This document shows positions 1-7,834 of a DNA stretch of 45,738 nucleotides, one piece after another. The DNA lies in the NCBI GenBank assembly GCA_025355645.1, contig JANXZG010000100.1:1-45738 (forward strand). Reading direction: 5' to 3'. The notes beneath the pieces are model-generated. The model did no database searches, was not told the origin of the DNA, and was given only the letters and a program-made list of their open reading frames with translations. The DNA comes from Gammaproteobacteria bacterium (lineage in GTDB: Bacteria > Pseudomonadota > Gammaproteobacteria > Steroidobacterales > Steroidobacteraceae). How positions within the stretch are numbered: position 1 is the stretch's first letter; every line of letters begins with the position of its first letter. The position numbers were made by a program, and so were the translations under genes.

Positions 1-9
1 TATTATAAG
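1..9 (+). promoter_or_regulatory. Probable -10 element of dusA
   Basis: TATTAT (1-6) overlaps TATAAG (4-9) just before the dusA ATG at 13. No Shine-Dalgarno sequence is visible. If TATTAT is the -10 box, transcription would begin about at the A of the ATG, giving a leaderless mRNA. The window edge removes any -35 region, so this is tentative. Confidence 0.35.
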
Positions 10-12
10 TGC

Positions 13-1014
13 ATGATTTTGCTGGATAGAACACTCAATGTTGCGCCGATGATGGAATGGACTGACCGTCATTGCCGCTATCTGCATCGGCTGTTCTCGC
101 CGCGCGCGCTGCTATACACGGAGATGATCGTATCCGCCGCATTAGTTCGTGGCGATGCCGCGCGCCTGCTCGAACATGACCCCGCCGAACATCCTATCGC
201 CCTGCAACTCGGCGGCTGTGACCCGGTTGAGCTTGCGCAGGCGGCGCGCATCGGCGCGGCGGCCGGTTATGCGGAGATCAATCTGAATGTCGGCTGCCCG
301 AGTGAGCGGGTGCAGAAGGGGGCCTTTGGTGCATGCCTGATGGCGGACGCCGCGCTGGTCGCCGAATGCGTGGAGCGAATGCAGGGCGCGGTCCAGGTCC
401 CGGTGACCGTCAAATGCCGTATCGGCATCGATAAGAACGAGGATTACGAATTCTTTGCCGGCTTTGCCGCAATCATGCAGGCCGCCGGCGCTGCTGCACT
501 GATCGTGCATGCCCGCATCGCAATCCTCGGCGGCTTATCGCCCAAGCAGAACCGCGAGATCCCGCCACTGAAATATGAATACGTCCATCGCTTGAAAGCC
601 GAGCGGCCGGATCTGATCGTGGTGTTGAACGGTGGGCTGGGCGATCGCGATCAGGTGCTTGCGCAACTGGCACCGGGCCCCACGGGTGCTGCGCTCGATG
701 GGGTCATGTTGGGCCGCGCAGCCTACCATCGGCCGGCGCTGCTATCGGAACTCGAACAGGCGCTGATCGATGCGCGCTGGCGGACCCCGCAGGTCGAATC
801 GGTCATTGAGCAAATGGTGCTCTACGCCCGGCGAGAGGCCGCACGGGGCGTGCGACTGCACTCGATTACGCGTCACATGCATGGCCTCATTGCCGGTTGC
901 GTTGGCGCACGCGCATGGCGGCGGTTTTTATCCGAGGTGGCGTCGCGTCCGGAGGCGCGCCCCGAGACACTTTATGCGGCCCTGCCGATGCTAGGCAGGC
1001 GTGCAGCAGCTTGA
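13..1014 (+). CDS. dusA: tRNA-dihydrouridine synthase A
   Basis: This flavoenzyme reduces uridine to dihydrouridine in the tRNA D-loop (positions 20/20a for the DusA class) in the cytoplasm. The 333-residue protein is full length for DusA. It opens with the FMN-binding APMMEWTDRHCR block (residues 11-22). It carries NVGCPS (92-97) with the proposed catalytic Cys95, the FGACLM segment, KCRIGID (134-140), HAR (166-168) followed by GLSPKQNR as in other DusA proteins, and the phosphate-binding NGG (206-208) and MLGRAAYH. The ATG at 13 is the first usable start. The gene stands alone ahead of the cyclase gene. The DusA subtype is supported by the GLSPKxNR block. Confidence 0.95.
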   Translation: MILLDRTLNVAPMMEWTDRHCRYLHRLFSPRALLYTEMIVSAALVRGDAARLLEHDPAEHPIALQLGGCDPVELAQAARIGAAAGYAEINLNVGCPSERVQKGAFGACLMADAALVAECVERMQGAVQVPVTVKCRIGIDKNEDYEFFAGFAAIMQAAGAAALIVHARIAILGGLSPKQNREIPPLKYEYVHRLKAERPDLIVVLNGGLGDRDQVLAQLAPGPTGAALDGVMLGRAAYHRPALLSELEQALIDARWRTPQVESVIEQMVLYARREAARGVRLHSITRHMHGLIAGCVGARAWRRFLSEVASRPEARPETLYAALPMLGRRAAA

Positions 1015-1050
1015 TTTCGGAAGGTTTTACGCGGTCCGTACCAGAATAAG

Positions 1051-1056
1051 TATAAT
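1051..1056 (+). promoter_or_regulatory. Consensus -10 box of the cyclase-FHA gene
   Basis: A perfect TATAAT lies 11 nt before the ATG at 1068. A start site about 7 nt downstream would leave a 5' leader of roughly 5 nt, and the intervening CTGGCAGCGCC contains no Shine-Dalgarno. A weak -35 candidate, TTTACG (1026-1031), is 19 bp upstream. The arrangement suggests a leaderless transcript. Confidence 0.55.
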
Positions 1057-1067
1057 CTGGCAGCGCC

Positions 1068-1964
1068 ATGGCCAACGAAATAGAAGTAGCGATCCTGTTT
1101 GCAGATGTCGTCGGGAGCACCAAGCTCTACGAACAACTCGGCGATGTGCGCGCCCGGGACATGGTGGGCACTTGCGTGGAGCTGATGCGCTCGGCGACCG
1201 ATCATCATAACGGCACGGTCATCAAGACCATGGGCGATGAGATCATGGCGACGTTTCCCAGTGCCGACGATGCGCTTGACGCTGGCGCCCAAATGCAGCG
1301 CGAAATCAGCCATCACCCGGGCCTGAAGGTCAATGATCACGCGGTAGCCATCCGCATCGGCTGCAATTTCGGTCCGGTGGTCATGGAAGCGCGCGACATC
1401 TTTGGCTCGGCCGTGCACACGGCAAATCGCATGACCAGCCAGGCCAAGGCCGGTCAGATCATTACGACAGCGACGATGATCGAACACCTCTCAAACGAAT
1501 GGCGCGCCTCGGTGCGGCAGATCGATGTCGCAACGCTGAAGGGCCGCAGTGCGGAATTTGCGCTGTTCGAGGTGCTGTGGCAACCGGATGAGTCCACCAG
1601 CATGGTGGCGACCATCAGTGCCGGGGACAGCGACAAGCCGCAAAAGCTGCGGCTGCGCTACCAGGGCCAGGAAGTACTGGTCGAAGATGGCCGCGAGATC
1701 ATCACGATCGGGCGCGCCGAGGACAATGACCTCGTCATCAAGGGCAACCTGATTTCGCGGCTACACGCGCGCATCGAGCTGAGCCGTAACAAGTTTATGC
1801 TGATCGACCAGAGCACGAATGGCACGTTTGTCGCAGTCAAGGACGGCGAGGATACGTTTGTACGGCGCGACTCGATGCAGATGCGCGGCGAGGGAATGAT
1901 CGGGCTCGGCAAAGTGCCGGACGAGAATTCCTCGCAGGTTATCCGCTATTCTTTTGAGGACTGA
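1068..1964 (+). CDS. Class III adenylate cyclase domain protein with C-terminal FHA domain
   Basis: A 298-residue soluble protein. Residues 5-170 form a class III nucleotidyl cyclase domain with metal-binding Asp13 (FADVVGST) and Asp57 (TMGDE). Lys53 and Asp110 sit at the purine-specifying positions and point to ATP. The transition-state Arg is present (Arg121), but the usual Asn four residues before it is His117 (AVHTANRM). Residues 192-298 form an FHA phosphothreonine-binding domain with Gly215-Arg216, Ser230, His233 and Asn251-Gly252 all present. It may make cAMP in response to binding a phosphorylated partner, or may be a weak or regulatory cyclase. No signal peptide or membrane segment is seen. 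Its 3' end overlaps the convergent pckG by 26 bp. Confidence 0.88.
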   Translation: MANEIEVAILFADVVGSTKLYEQLGDVRARDMVGTCVELMRSATDHHNGTVIKTMGDEIMATFPSADDALDAGAQMQREISHHPGLKVNDHAVAIRIGCNFGPVVMEARDIFGSAVHTANRMTSQAKAGQIITTATMIEHLSNEWRASVRQIDVATLKGRSAEFALFEVLWQPDESTSMVATISAGDSDKPQKLRLRYQGQEVLVEDGREIITIGRAEDNDLVIKGNLISRLHARIELSRNKFMLIDQSTNGTFVAVKDGEDTFVRRDSMQMRGEGMIGLGKVPDENSSQVIRYSFED

Positions 1965-3729
1965 CCCGCTGCAGCGCTCCGGCCAGCTCCTGCCTAAGGG
2001 CCGCTGGTATTCGGGCGCCATATTCGTCGAGGTAGGTGCCGATTTCAGTGAACTCCTGGTGCCACAGCACCGGATCAACCGATAGCAGCGCATCTAGGTT
2101 CTTGGGCGCCAGGTCGAGCCCCGAGGTGTCCAGGTCAGCCGCGGCCGGCATGAAGCCAATTGGCGTCTCCACGGCGTGCGCCTTGCCTTCGCAGCGTTCG
2201 ATCATCCAGCGCAGCACGCGCAGGTTTTCACTGAATCCCGGCCACAGGAAATGGCCGGCAGCATCGCGGCGGAACCAGTTGACGTGAAATATCTGCGGCG
2301 GCGCGTTGAGCTTCGCACCCACCTCAAGCCAGTGCGCCCAATAGTCCGCGAAGTTATATCCGGCGAAGGGCTTCATCGCCATCGGGTCGCGCCTGACGAC
2401 GCCGACCGCGCCGGTGGCTGCGGCCGTGGTTTCGGAGGCTACCCCGGCACCAACCAGCACGCCGTGCGCCCAGTTGCGCGCCTGCATGACCAGCGGGGCG
2501 AGCGTGCGACGCCGGCCGCCAAAGACCAGCGCTGAGATTGGCACCCCCATTGGCGCATCGGCGAGTTTCGAGAAACTCGGGTTCTGCTCAGCAGCGACCG
2601 TGAACCGTGAGTTCGGATGTGCTGCGGGGCCATTGGCCGGATCGTAAGGACGGCCTTGCCAGTCGATGACTGGCTTGCCTTCCTTCAGTCCTTCCCACCA
2701 GGGTTGGTTGTCTGCGGTCAGCGCAACATTCGTGAAAATCGTATGGCTGCGGATTGTCTCGTAGGCGTTGCGGTTGGTCTGCGGGTTCGTCCCCGGCACG
2801 ACACCGAAATACCCGGCTTCCGGATTGATCGCATATAGGCGGCCATCCGGTCCCGGATGCAGCCAGGCAATATCATCGCCGATGGTCCAAACCTTCCAAC
2901 CGGCATAGCTTGCAGGCGGGATCAGCATCGCAAGGTTGGTCTTGCCGCAGGCGGATGGGAAGGCGCAGGCGATGTAATGCACCTCGCCGCGCGGATTCTC
3001 GATGCCAACGATCAACATGTGTTCGGCGAGCCAGCCCTCGCTGCGCGCTTGCCAGCTAGCGATGCGCAGCGCATGGCATTTCTTGCCAAGCAGAGCGTTG
3101 CCCCCGTAGCCCGATCCGAAGCTCTTGATCGACAGCTCCTCGGGGAAATGCATGATAAAGCGCCGCTCCGGATCGAGTTCGCCGGTCGAGTGCAGGCCCT
3201 TAACGAACGTCTTGTCTTGCGCAATGCGCTCGAGTGCCATGCGACCCATGCGGGTCATGATCTTCATGTTCAGCACAACGTAGGGGCTGTCGGTGATCTC
3301 GACCCCACAGCGCGAATAGGGCGATTCGATGGGGCCCATGCAATACGGAACCACGTACAGTGTGCGTCCTTTCATGCACCCACGGAATAGGGCGTCCATC
3401 TTCCGATGGGCCTCTCTTGGTTCCATCCAGTGGTTATTCGGGCCGGCATCCTCTGGCGCGCTGGTGCACACGAAGGTCAGGTGCTCGACGCGTGCGACAT
3501 CCGACGGCGCCGATCGGTATAGCACGCAGTCCGGATTGGTGGCCGCGTTCAGCGGGATCAACTCTTTGGCATCGACCAGGTGCTGGCGCAGGCGCCTGAA
3601 TTCGTCTTCGCTCCCGTCACACCATACGATCTTGGCCGGTTGCGTCAGAGCGGCCGTCTGCCGGACCCAGGCCGCGACCTCGCAGCTTAATTCTTCTATC
3701 GTTGTGACCTGCAGCGGGGCAGTCGCCAT
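1939..3729 (-). CDS. pckG: Phosphoenolpyruvate carboxykinase (GTP)
   Basis: This enzyme converts oxaloacetate and GTP to PEP, CO2 and GDP, the entry step of gluconeogenesis. The 596-residue protein matches the GTP family, not the ATP family. It has the P-loop SACGKTN (259-265) with the family's reactive Cys261, the GDDIAWL kinase-2 motif (284-290), NNHWMEP near 98-104 and the guanine-binding C-terminal region (FLWPGFSENLRVL). The ATG at 3729 was chosen because it begins a typical N-terminus. An upstream in-frame start at 3801 would add 24 unrelated residues from the AT-rich promoter region. AGGA lies about 12 nt before the ATG. The gene is divergent from the DUF11-like gene. Confidence 0.96.
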   Translation of the reverse strand: MATAPLQVTTIEELSCEVAAWVRQTAALTQPAKIVWCDGSEDEFRRLRQHLVDAKELIPLNAATNPDCVLYRSAPSDVARVEHLTFVCTSAPEDAGPNNHWMEPREAHRKMDALFRGCMKGRTLYVVPYCMGPIESPYSRCGVEITDSPYVVLNMKIMTRMGRMALERIAQDKTFVKGLHSTGELDPERRFIMHFPEELSIKSFGSGYGGNALLGKKCHALRIASWQARSEGWLAEHMLIVGIENPRGEVHYIACAFPSACGKTNLAMLIPPASYAGWKVWTIGDDIAWLHPGPDGRLYAINPEAGYFGVVPGTNPQTNRNAYETIRSHTIFTNVALTADNQPWWEGLKEGKPVIDWQGRPYDPANGPAAHPNSRFTVAAEQNPSFSKLADAPMGVPISALVFGGRRRTLAPLVMQARNWAHGVLVGAGVASETTAAATGAVGVVRRDPMAMKPFAGYNFADYWAHWLEVGAKLNAPPQIFHVNWFRRDAAGHFLWPGFSENLRVLRWMIERCEGKAHAVETPIGFMPAAADLDTSGLDLAPKNLDALLSVDPVLWHQEFTEIGTYLDEYGARIPAALRQELAGALQRVSPQKNSG

Positions 3730-3801
3730 GATAATTATTATCCTGAAGCCGGACAAGCCGTGAGAGGATGACAGAAGGGCAGGTAAATCGCCACATAGCA
3801 T

Positions 3802-3807
3802 ATTATA
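3802..3807 (-). promoter_or_regulatory. Possible pckG -10 box in an AT-rich divergent promoter region
   Basis: The 114 bp between the divergent pckG and DUF11-like genes (3730-3843) are strikingly AT-rich for this chromosome, especially 3797-3843. On the minus strand a perfect TATAAT reads from 3807 to 3802 and would give pckG a leader of about 65 nt. No good -35 is visible. TATAAA and TATATT hexamers on the plus strand could serve the other gene. Confidence 0.4.
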
Positions 3808-3843
3808 AATATAGATATATTAATAAGTTACCGAATATTATTA

Positions 3844-4368
3844 ATGATTATTGTCATTACCTTCCCAAGCCGCACCACAGCCTGCAAATGGCGCTGTCGG
3901 GCGCTGCTGCTCGGGTTGCTTGCAGCGTCGGCTTGGGGCGCGCAAACCGCGCCGCCCGAGCTGCAGGTCACGACGACTGCGGAGCTTGCGCAGGTGCAGA
4001 TGATCAACGGCCATGCCGCGGTCAGGTTGCTGGCGGCTGATCATGTCGTGCCCGGCGATTTGCTGATCTATACCCTCAAGGTTCGCAACCCCGGCCGCGA
4101 TCCTGTGGCTACGCCGCAGTTCGTCGCGCCGATTCCCGTGCATACGAACTATGTGGCCGATACGGCAGTCGGGCCTGGCGCGGAGGTGCAATACTCGGTC
4201 GATTTCGGTGAGACCTTCGATAAGCCGCAGAACCTTCGGGTGCGTGGCGAGGGCGGCGCAATGCGCGCGGCGACCGCGGTGGACTACACGCACATTCGCT
4301 GGACGCTTAAGCACGGGCTGAAACCCAATTCGGTCGCCTATGCGCGCTTTCGCGCCAGGCTGAACTGA
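3844..4368 (+). CDS. Small secreted DUF11-like protein
   Basis: A 174-residue protein of unknown function. An arginine-containing N-terminus is followed by a hydrophobic stretch (about 20-32, ALLLGLLAASAWGA), consistent with a Sec signal peptide and export to the periplasm or beyond. Residues 60-125 resemble a single DUF11/CARDB-type beta-sandwich repeat: a YTLKVRNPGRDP strand-turn, then PIPVHTNYV and a GAEVQYSVDFGE segment. Such domains usually occur in tandem in surface proteins; here there is only one. The ATG at 3844 lacks a visible Shine-Dalgarno. It is divergent from pckG and 41 bp ahead of yoaA, with no evident functional link to either. Confidence 0.7.
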   Translation: MIIVITFPSRTTACKWRCRALLLGLLAASAWGAQTAPPELQVTTTAELAQVQMINGHAAVRLLAADHVVPGDLLIYTLKVRNPGRDPVATPQFVAPIPVHTNYVADTAVGPGAEVQYSVDFGETFDKPQNLRVRGEGGAMRAATAVDYTHIRWTLKHGLKPNSVAYARFRARLN

Positions 4369-4392
4369 TCGCGCGAAGCGGCGACGGCACCG

Positions 4393-4398
4393 TACACT
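4393..4398 (+). promoter_or_regulatory. Probable -10 box of yoaA
   Basis: TACACT (4 of 6 matches to TATAAT, including the key first, second and last positions) ends 11 nt before the ATG at 4410. The intervening AGCGGCCCCGC has no Shine-Dalgarno. The spacing equals that before the cyclase gene and suggests a leaderless or near-leaderless transcript. No good -35 is seen. Confidence 0.4.
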
Positions 4399-4409
4399 AG
4401 CGGCCCCGC

Positions 4410-6353
4410 ATGCCCAATGATTATCGCGAAATATTCGGCCCCGACGGACCCCTGGCCCGCGCATTGCCCGACTACGCCTATCGTCCGGAGCAGGCGACCA
4501 TGGCCACGGCGCTGGATGCAGCGTTGACCCACCTTGAGCCACTGATCGTCGAGGCGGGTACCGGCATCGGCAAGACTTTCGCATACCTGGTGCCAGCGCT
4601 GCTCTCTGGGCGCAGCGTAATCATCTCGACGGGGACCCGCACGTTGCAGGACCAGCTGTATCGCCGCGATGTGCCGCTGCTAGCGCGTGCGCTCGGCATG
4701 CCGGTCAAATTTGCGCTGCTGAAGGGCCGCGCCAATTACCTGTGCCGACATCGGCTCGACCTCGCCACCGCGCAGCCGGAGCTGCCGGGCGCACGGCGCC
4801 CGGGGACACGGCTACTCGCGCGCGTTGCGCGCTGGGCGCAGACGACGAGGAGCGGGGACCTGGCCGAGCTTGCCGACCTGCCTGAGCAGTCACCGATCTG
4901 GCCGAGCATCACTTCAACCCGCGAGAATTGCCTGGGCCAGGAATGTCCCCAGTTCTCGGGCTGCCATGTGTTCGATGCGCGCCGCCAGGCACAGGCGGCC
5001 GATATCGTCGTGGTCAATCACCATCTGCTGCTGGCCGATCTTGCGCTGAAGGACGAGGGCTTCGGCGACCTGTTGCCGGGTACCGATGCGGTGATCCTGG
5101 ATGAGGCGCACCAGATACCCGATATCGCCGCACAGTTCTTTGGCCAGAGCTGGTCGGCACGCAAGGCGCAGTTGCTGCTGCGTGACTGCGCCGCCGAGCT
5201 GCAGGCCGCTGGCGTGCGCTCGGCGCCGATCACGGCCGAGCTTGCCGAGCTGCAAGCGGCGCTGCACGCCCTGGCCGAGCAGATACCTGGCATCGGCGCG
5301 GCGCGGCGCGATTACTCTCAGCTCGCCGACAAGGTGCTGGATGCGCTGGCGGATCTGCCCGCCGCATTCGCTAGTCTCGGTGCGCAGCTTGAGGCGCTCG
5401 GCGCGGGCGCGGGGACTGCGAACTGCGCCCGGCGCGCGCTGCACCTGCAGGAATCGCTGACGCTGCTGCTCGGCATGGACGAGGGCGCGGGGGTGCGCTG
5501 GGTTGAGGGCTCGAGCAGCGGTTGGACGTTGCAGTTCACGCCATTCGAGATCGCCGCGCGGCTGCGCGAGTTCGTCGAGTCGCGTCCCTGTGCCTGGGTG
5601 TTCACGTCGGCCACGCTTGCCATTGGCGAGGACTTCAGTCATTTTTCCGCCCGGATCGGCTTACCCGATGCGCGCACGCTGCGCATCGGCAGCCCGTTCG
5701 ATTATCCGCGCCAGGCCCTAATTTACTTGCCGCAGGGCATGCCGCAGCCGCAGGATCCGGCTTATGCGGCCGCATTTGTCGAGCGCTGCGCACCGTTGCT
5801 CGAGGCGAGCGGCGGCCGGGCGTTCCTGCTGTACACGAGCTATCGCGCGCTCGCCGAAGGGGTCGAGGCGCTGAAGCTGCGCTTTCCCGATCCGCCGTTT
5901 CCGGTGCTTGTGCAAGGACAGGCGCCGCGCGAAGTGCTGCTCACGCGATTTCGCGAACTCGGCAACGCGGTGCTGCTGGCGACCGCAAGTTTTTGGGAAG
6001 GCGTTGACGTTAAGGGTCAGGCGCTCTCGATCGTCGCGATCGACAAGCTGCCGTTCGCGGCGCCCGATGATCCGCTGCTCGCGGCCCGCCTCGAGGGCAT
6101 TCGCCGCAAGGGCGGGAATCCTTTTATGGAATATCAGTTGCCGCAGGCCGTGCTCGCGCTGAAGCAGGGTACCGGCCGGCTGATTCGCGACCCGGATGAT
6201 TTCGGGGTCATCATGATCGGTGATCCGCGCTTGAAGACCAAAGCGTACGGGCGCGCCTTTCTCGAAGCGCTGCCGCCCTGTCCGGTCACGACCGATGCAG
6301 CGGTGAGCGCGCGTTTCCTGCACGAGCGCCTAGCGCTATTGCGGGCGGGCTGA
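4410..6353 (+). CDS. yoaA: DinG/YoaA-family ATP-dependent DNA helicase with iron-sulfur cluster
   Basis: A superfamily 2, XPD-like 5'-3' helicase of 647 residues. Walker A is GTGIGKT (50-56) and the Walker B box is DEAH (231-234). Four cysteines at 112, 174, 179 and 185 sit between motifs Ia and II exactly where the family binds a 4Fe-4S cluster. C-terminal motifs include SATL, FWEGVDVKG (motif V) and QGTGRLIRD (motif VI). E. coli YoaA works with the polymerase III chi subunit in repair at stalled forks. The short length without an exonuclease domain favours YoaA over the longer DinG forms. tsaB begins 5 nt after its stop, so the two are probably co-transcribed, as in some other gammaproteobacteria. 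Confidence 0.92.
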   Translation: MPNDYREIFGPDGPLARALPDYAYRPEQATMATALDAALTHLEPLIVEAGTGIGKTFAYLVPALLSGRSVIISTGTRTLQDQLYRRDVPLLARALGMPVKFALLKGRANYLCRHRLDLATAQPELPGARRPGTRLLARVARWAQTTRSGDLAELADLPEQSPIWPSITSTRENCLGQECPQFSGCHVFDARRQAQAADIVVVNHHLLLADLALKDEGFGDLLPGTDAVILDEAHQIPDIAAQFFGQSWSARKAQLLLRDCAAELQAAGVRSAPITAELAELQAALHALAEQIPGIGAARRDYSQLADKVLDALADLPAAFASLGAQLEALGAGAGTANCARRALHLQESLTLLLGMDEGAGVRWVEGSSSGWTLQFTPFEIAARLREFVESRPCAWVFTSATLAIGEDFSHFSARIGLPDARTLRIGSPFDYPRQALIYLPQGMPQPQDPAYAAAFVERCAPLLEASGGRAFLLYTSYRALAEGVEALKLRFPDPPFPVLVQGQAPREVLLTRFRELGNAVLLATASFWEGVDVKGQALSIVAIDKLPFAAPDDPLLAARLEGIRRKGGNPFMEYQLPQAVLALKQGTGRLIRDPDDFGVIMIGDPRLKTKAYGRAFLEALPPCPVTTDAAVSARFLHERLALLRAG

Positions 6354-6358
6354 TCCCC

Positions 6359-7063
6359 ATGCGCATTCTGGCGATCGATACGACAACGGAGGCTTGTTCG
6401 GCGGCGTTGCTCGTTGGCGATGCGATGTTCGCGCGCGCCGAGGAACCGGGCCGTGGCCACGCCGATCGCATCCTGAAGATGGTCGATCAAATTCTCGCTG
6501 AAGCAGGCATTGGGCTCGGTTCGCTTGATGCTGTGGCCGCTTGCGTCGGTCCCGGGGCGTTCACGGGGGTGCGCATTTGCGTCGCGGTCGCGCAGGGCCT
6601 GTGCTTTGGCGCGGGGCTTAAGGTGGTGCCGGTATCGAGCCTCGAGGCGCTCGCCTACGGGCGCCTACTCCGCGGCGCCGAGCGGGTGCTCGCCTGCCTC
6701 GATGCGCGCATGCACGAGGTGTACTGGGGCTGTTATTACGCCGATCCAGTGCGCGGACTGAACGACAGTGCGGGCCCCGCGCTCAGCGCTCCGGCGAATG
6801 TCGCGCTTCCCGCCGGTGCTGATCGTGCAGGCGGTGGTTACACCGGGGTGGGGCGCGGCTTGTCCGCCTATCCGCAGCTTCTACAGATAACGGGCCTGGG
6901 CTGTGATGCGGCGGATCTGAATGCGCTGCCCGATGCTCGTGCGATCGCTCAGCTTGGCGCGCTGCGCTTCGCTGCGGGGGAGGCCATCGATCCGTGCGCG
7001 CTGGCGCCGCTTTATTTGCGCGATCAAGTTGCCCTGACCGAAGCACAGCGTGGCCTGCACTGA
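6359..7063 (+). CDS. tsaB: tRNA threonylcarbamoyladenosine biosynthesis protein TsaB
   Basis: TsaB is the inactive ASKHA-fold partner of TsaD in the complex that adds threonylcarbamoyl to A37 of ANN-decoding tRNAs. The 234-residue protein starts with the ILAIDTTTEACSAAL fold signature and has GRGHAD (31-36) and GPGAFTGVRI (64-73), which are hallmarks of TsaB (YeaZ). It lacks the two metal-binding histidines of TsaD, as expected. It follows yoaA after 5 nt. The phoB Pho box begins 5 bp beyond its stop codon, so tsaB read-through could also supply phoB message. Confidence 0.94.
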   Translation: MRILAIDTTTEACSAALLVGDAMFARAEEPGRGHADRILKMVDQILAEAGIGLGSLDAVAACVGPGAFTGVRICVAVAQGLCFGAGLKVVPVSSLEALAYGRLLRGAERVLACLDARMHEVYWGCYYADPVRGLNDSAGPALSAPANVALPAGADRAGGGYTGVGRGLSAYPQLLQITGLGCDAADLNALPDARAIAQLGALRFAAGEAIDPCALAPLYLRDQVALTEAQRGLH

Positions 7064-7067
7064 CCAC

Positions 7068-7101
7068 ATGTCATGCAACTGTCATATCGGCGCGATGTAA
7101 T
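7068..7101 (+). promoter_or_regulatory. Pho box and -10 element of phoB
   Basis: Two direct half-sites, ATGTCAT (7068-7074) and CTGTCAT (7079-7085), are separated by 4 bp. This gives the 11-bp period of a PhoB site (consensus CTGTCAT-N4-CTGTCAT). Exactly 10 bp later comes TGTAAT (7096-7101), five of six matches to a -10 box, with no -35, as expected when PhoB replaces it. This points to phoB autoregulation under phosphate starvation. The predicted start is only about 6 nt before the ATG at 7114, so a promoter-initiated transcript would be almost leaderless, although AGGT lies at 7102-7105. Confidence 0.85.
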
Positions 7102-7113
7102 AGGTAGTTAATT

Positions 7114-7809
7114 ATGGCGTCCAAACGCATCCTAATAGTAGAAGACGAAAAGGCGGTCCGCGACATGATCGCCTTCGGACTGCGCCGCGCGGGCTTCGAT
7201 GTGCACGAAGCCGAGGACTGCCGAACGGCGCGCGCGTGTATGGTCGATGCGCGTCCCGACCTGATGCTCATAGACTGGATGCTGCCTGACATGAGCGGCC
7301 TGGAGCTGACCCGCTCGCTGAAGCGCTCCAAGGACACCGAGGAGATCCCCGTCATCATGCTGACGGCGCGAGCGGCCGAAGCGGACAAGGTCAACGGCCT
7401 TGAGGGCGGCGCGGATGACTACATCACCAAGCCTTTTTCGCCGCGCGAGCTACTTGCCAGGATCCAGGCGGTGCTACGCCGTGCGCAGCCTGCCGGGGCC
7501 GATGGGGTGCTCGAAGCCGAGGGCCTCAGCCTCAATGATACGAGCCACCGCGTGAGCTCGGGCGACAGCGAGATATCGCTCGGGCCCACCGAATACAGGC
7601 TCCTGCATTTTTTCATGAGCCACCCGGAACGCGTTTTCTCGCGTGGCCAGTTGCTTGATCGGGTCTGGGGCGGTAATACTGAGGTCGAGGAGCGCACGGT
7701 CGATGTGCACATCCGGCGGCTACGCAAGGCCCTGGAGCCCTTCGACCTCGAGCGCCTGGTGCAAACTGTGCGCGGCGCCGGTTACAGGTTTTCGACGCGG
7801 CTGGCTTGA
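7114..7809 (+). CDS. phoB: Phosphate regulon response regulator PhoB
   Basis: An OmpR-family response regulator of 231 residues. The receiver domain (5-120) has the acidic pocket Glu10-Asp11, the phospho-acceptor Asp54 (LIDWMLPDM), Thr84 and Lys106 (TKPFSP). The C-terminal winged-helix domain (about 130-230) has the [12 protein letters not shown] and [14 protein letters not shown] blocks that bind Pho boxes. When phosphorylated by PhoR it should activate the pst operon and its own gene, both of which have Pho boxes here. phoR follows after 25 bp. Confidence 0.96.
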   Translation: MASKRILIVEDEKAVRDMIAFGLRRAGFDVHEAEDCRTARACMVDARPDLMLIDWMLPDMSGLELTRSLKRSKDTEEIPVIMLTARAAEADKVNGLEGGADDYITKPFSPRELLARIQAVLRRAQPAGADGVLEAEGLSLNDTSHRVSSGDSEISLGPTEYRLLHFFMSHPERVFSRGQLLDRVWGGNTEVEERTVDVHIRRLRKALEPFDLERLVQTVRGAGYRFSTRLA

Positions 7810-7834
7810 AGCGTAATTCTGGGAGCGAAAGCCC

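Noticed and set aside
3767..3773. CTGTCAT on the minus strand upstream of pckG
   Set aside because: A single Pho half-site with no partner 11 bp away.
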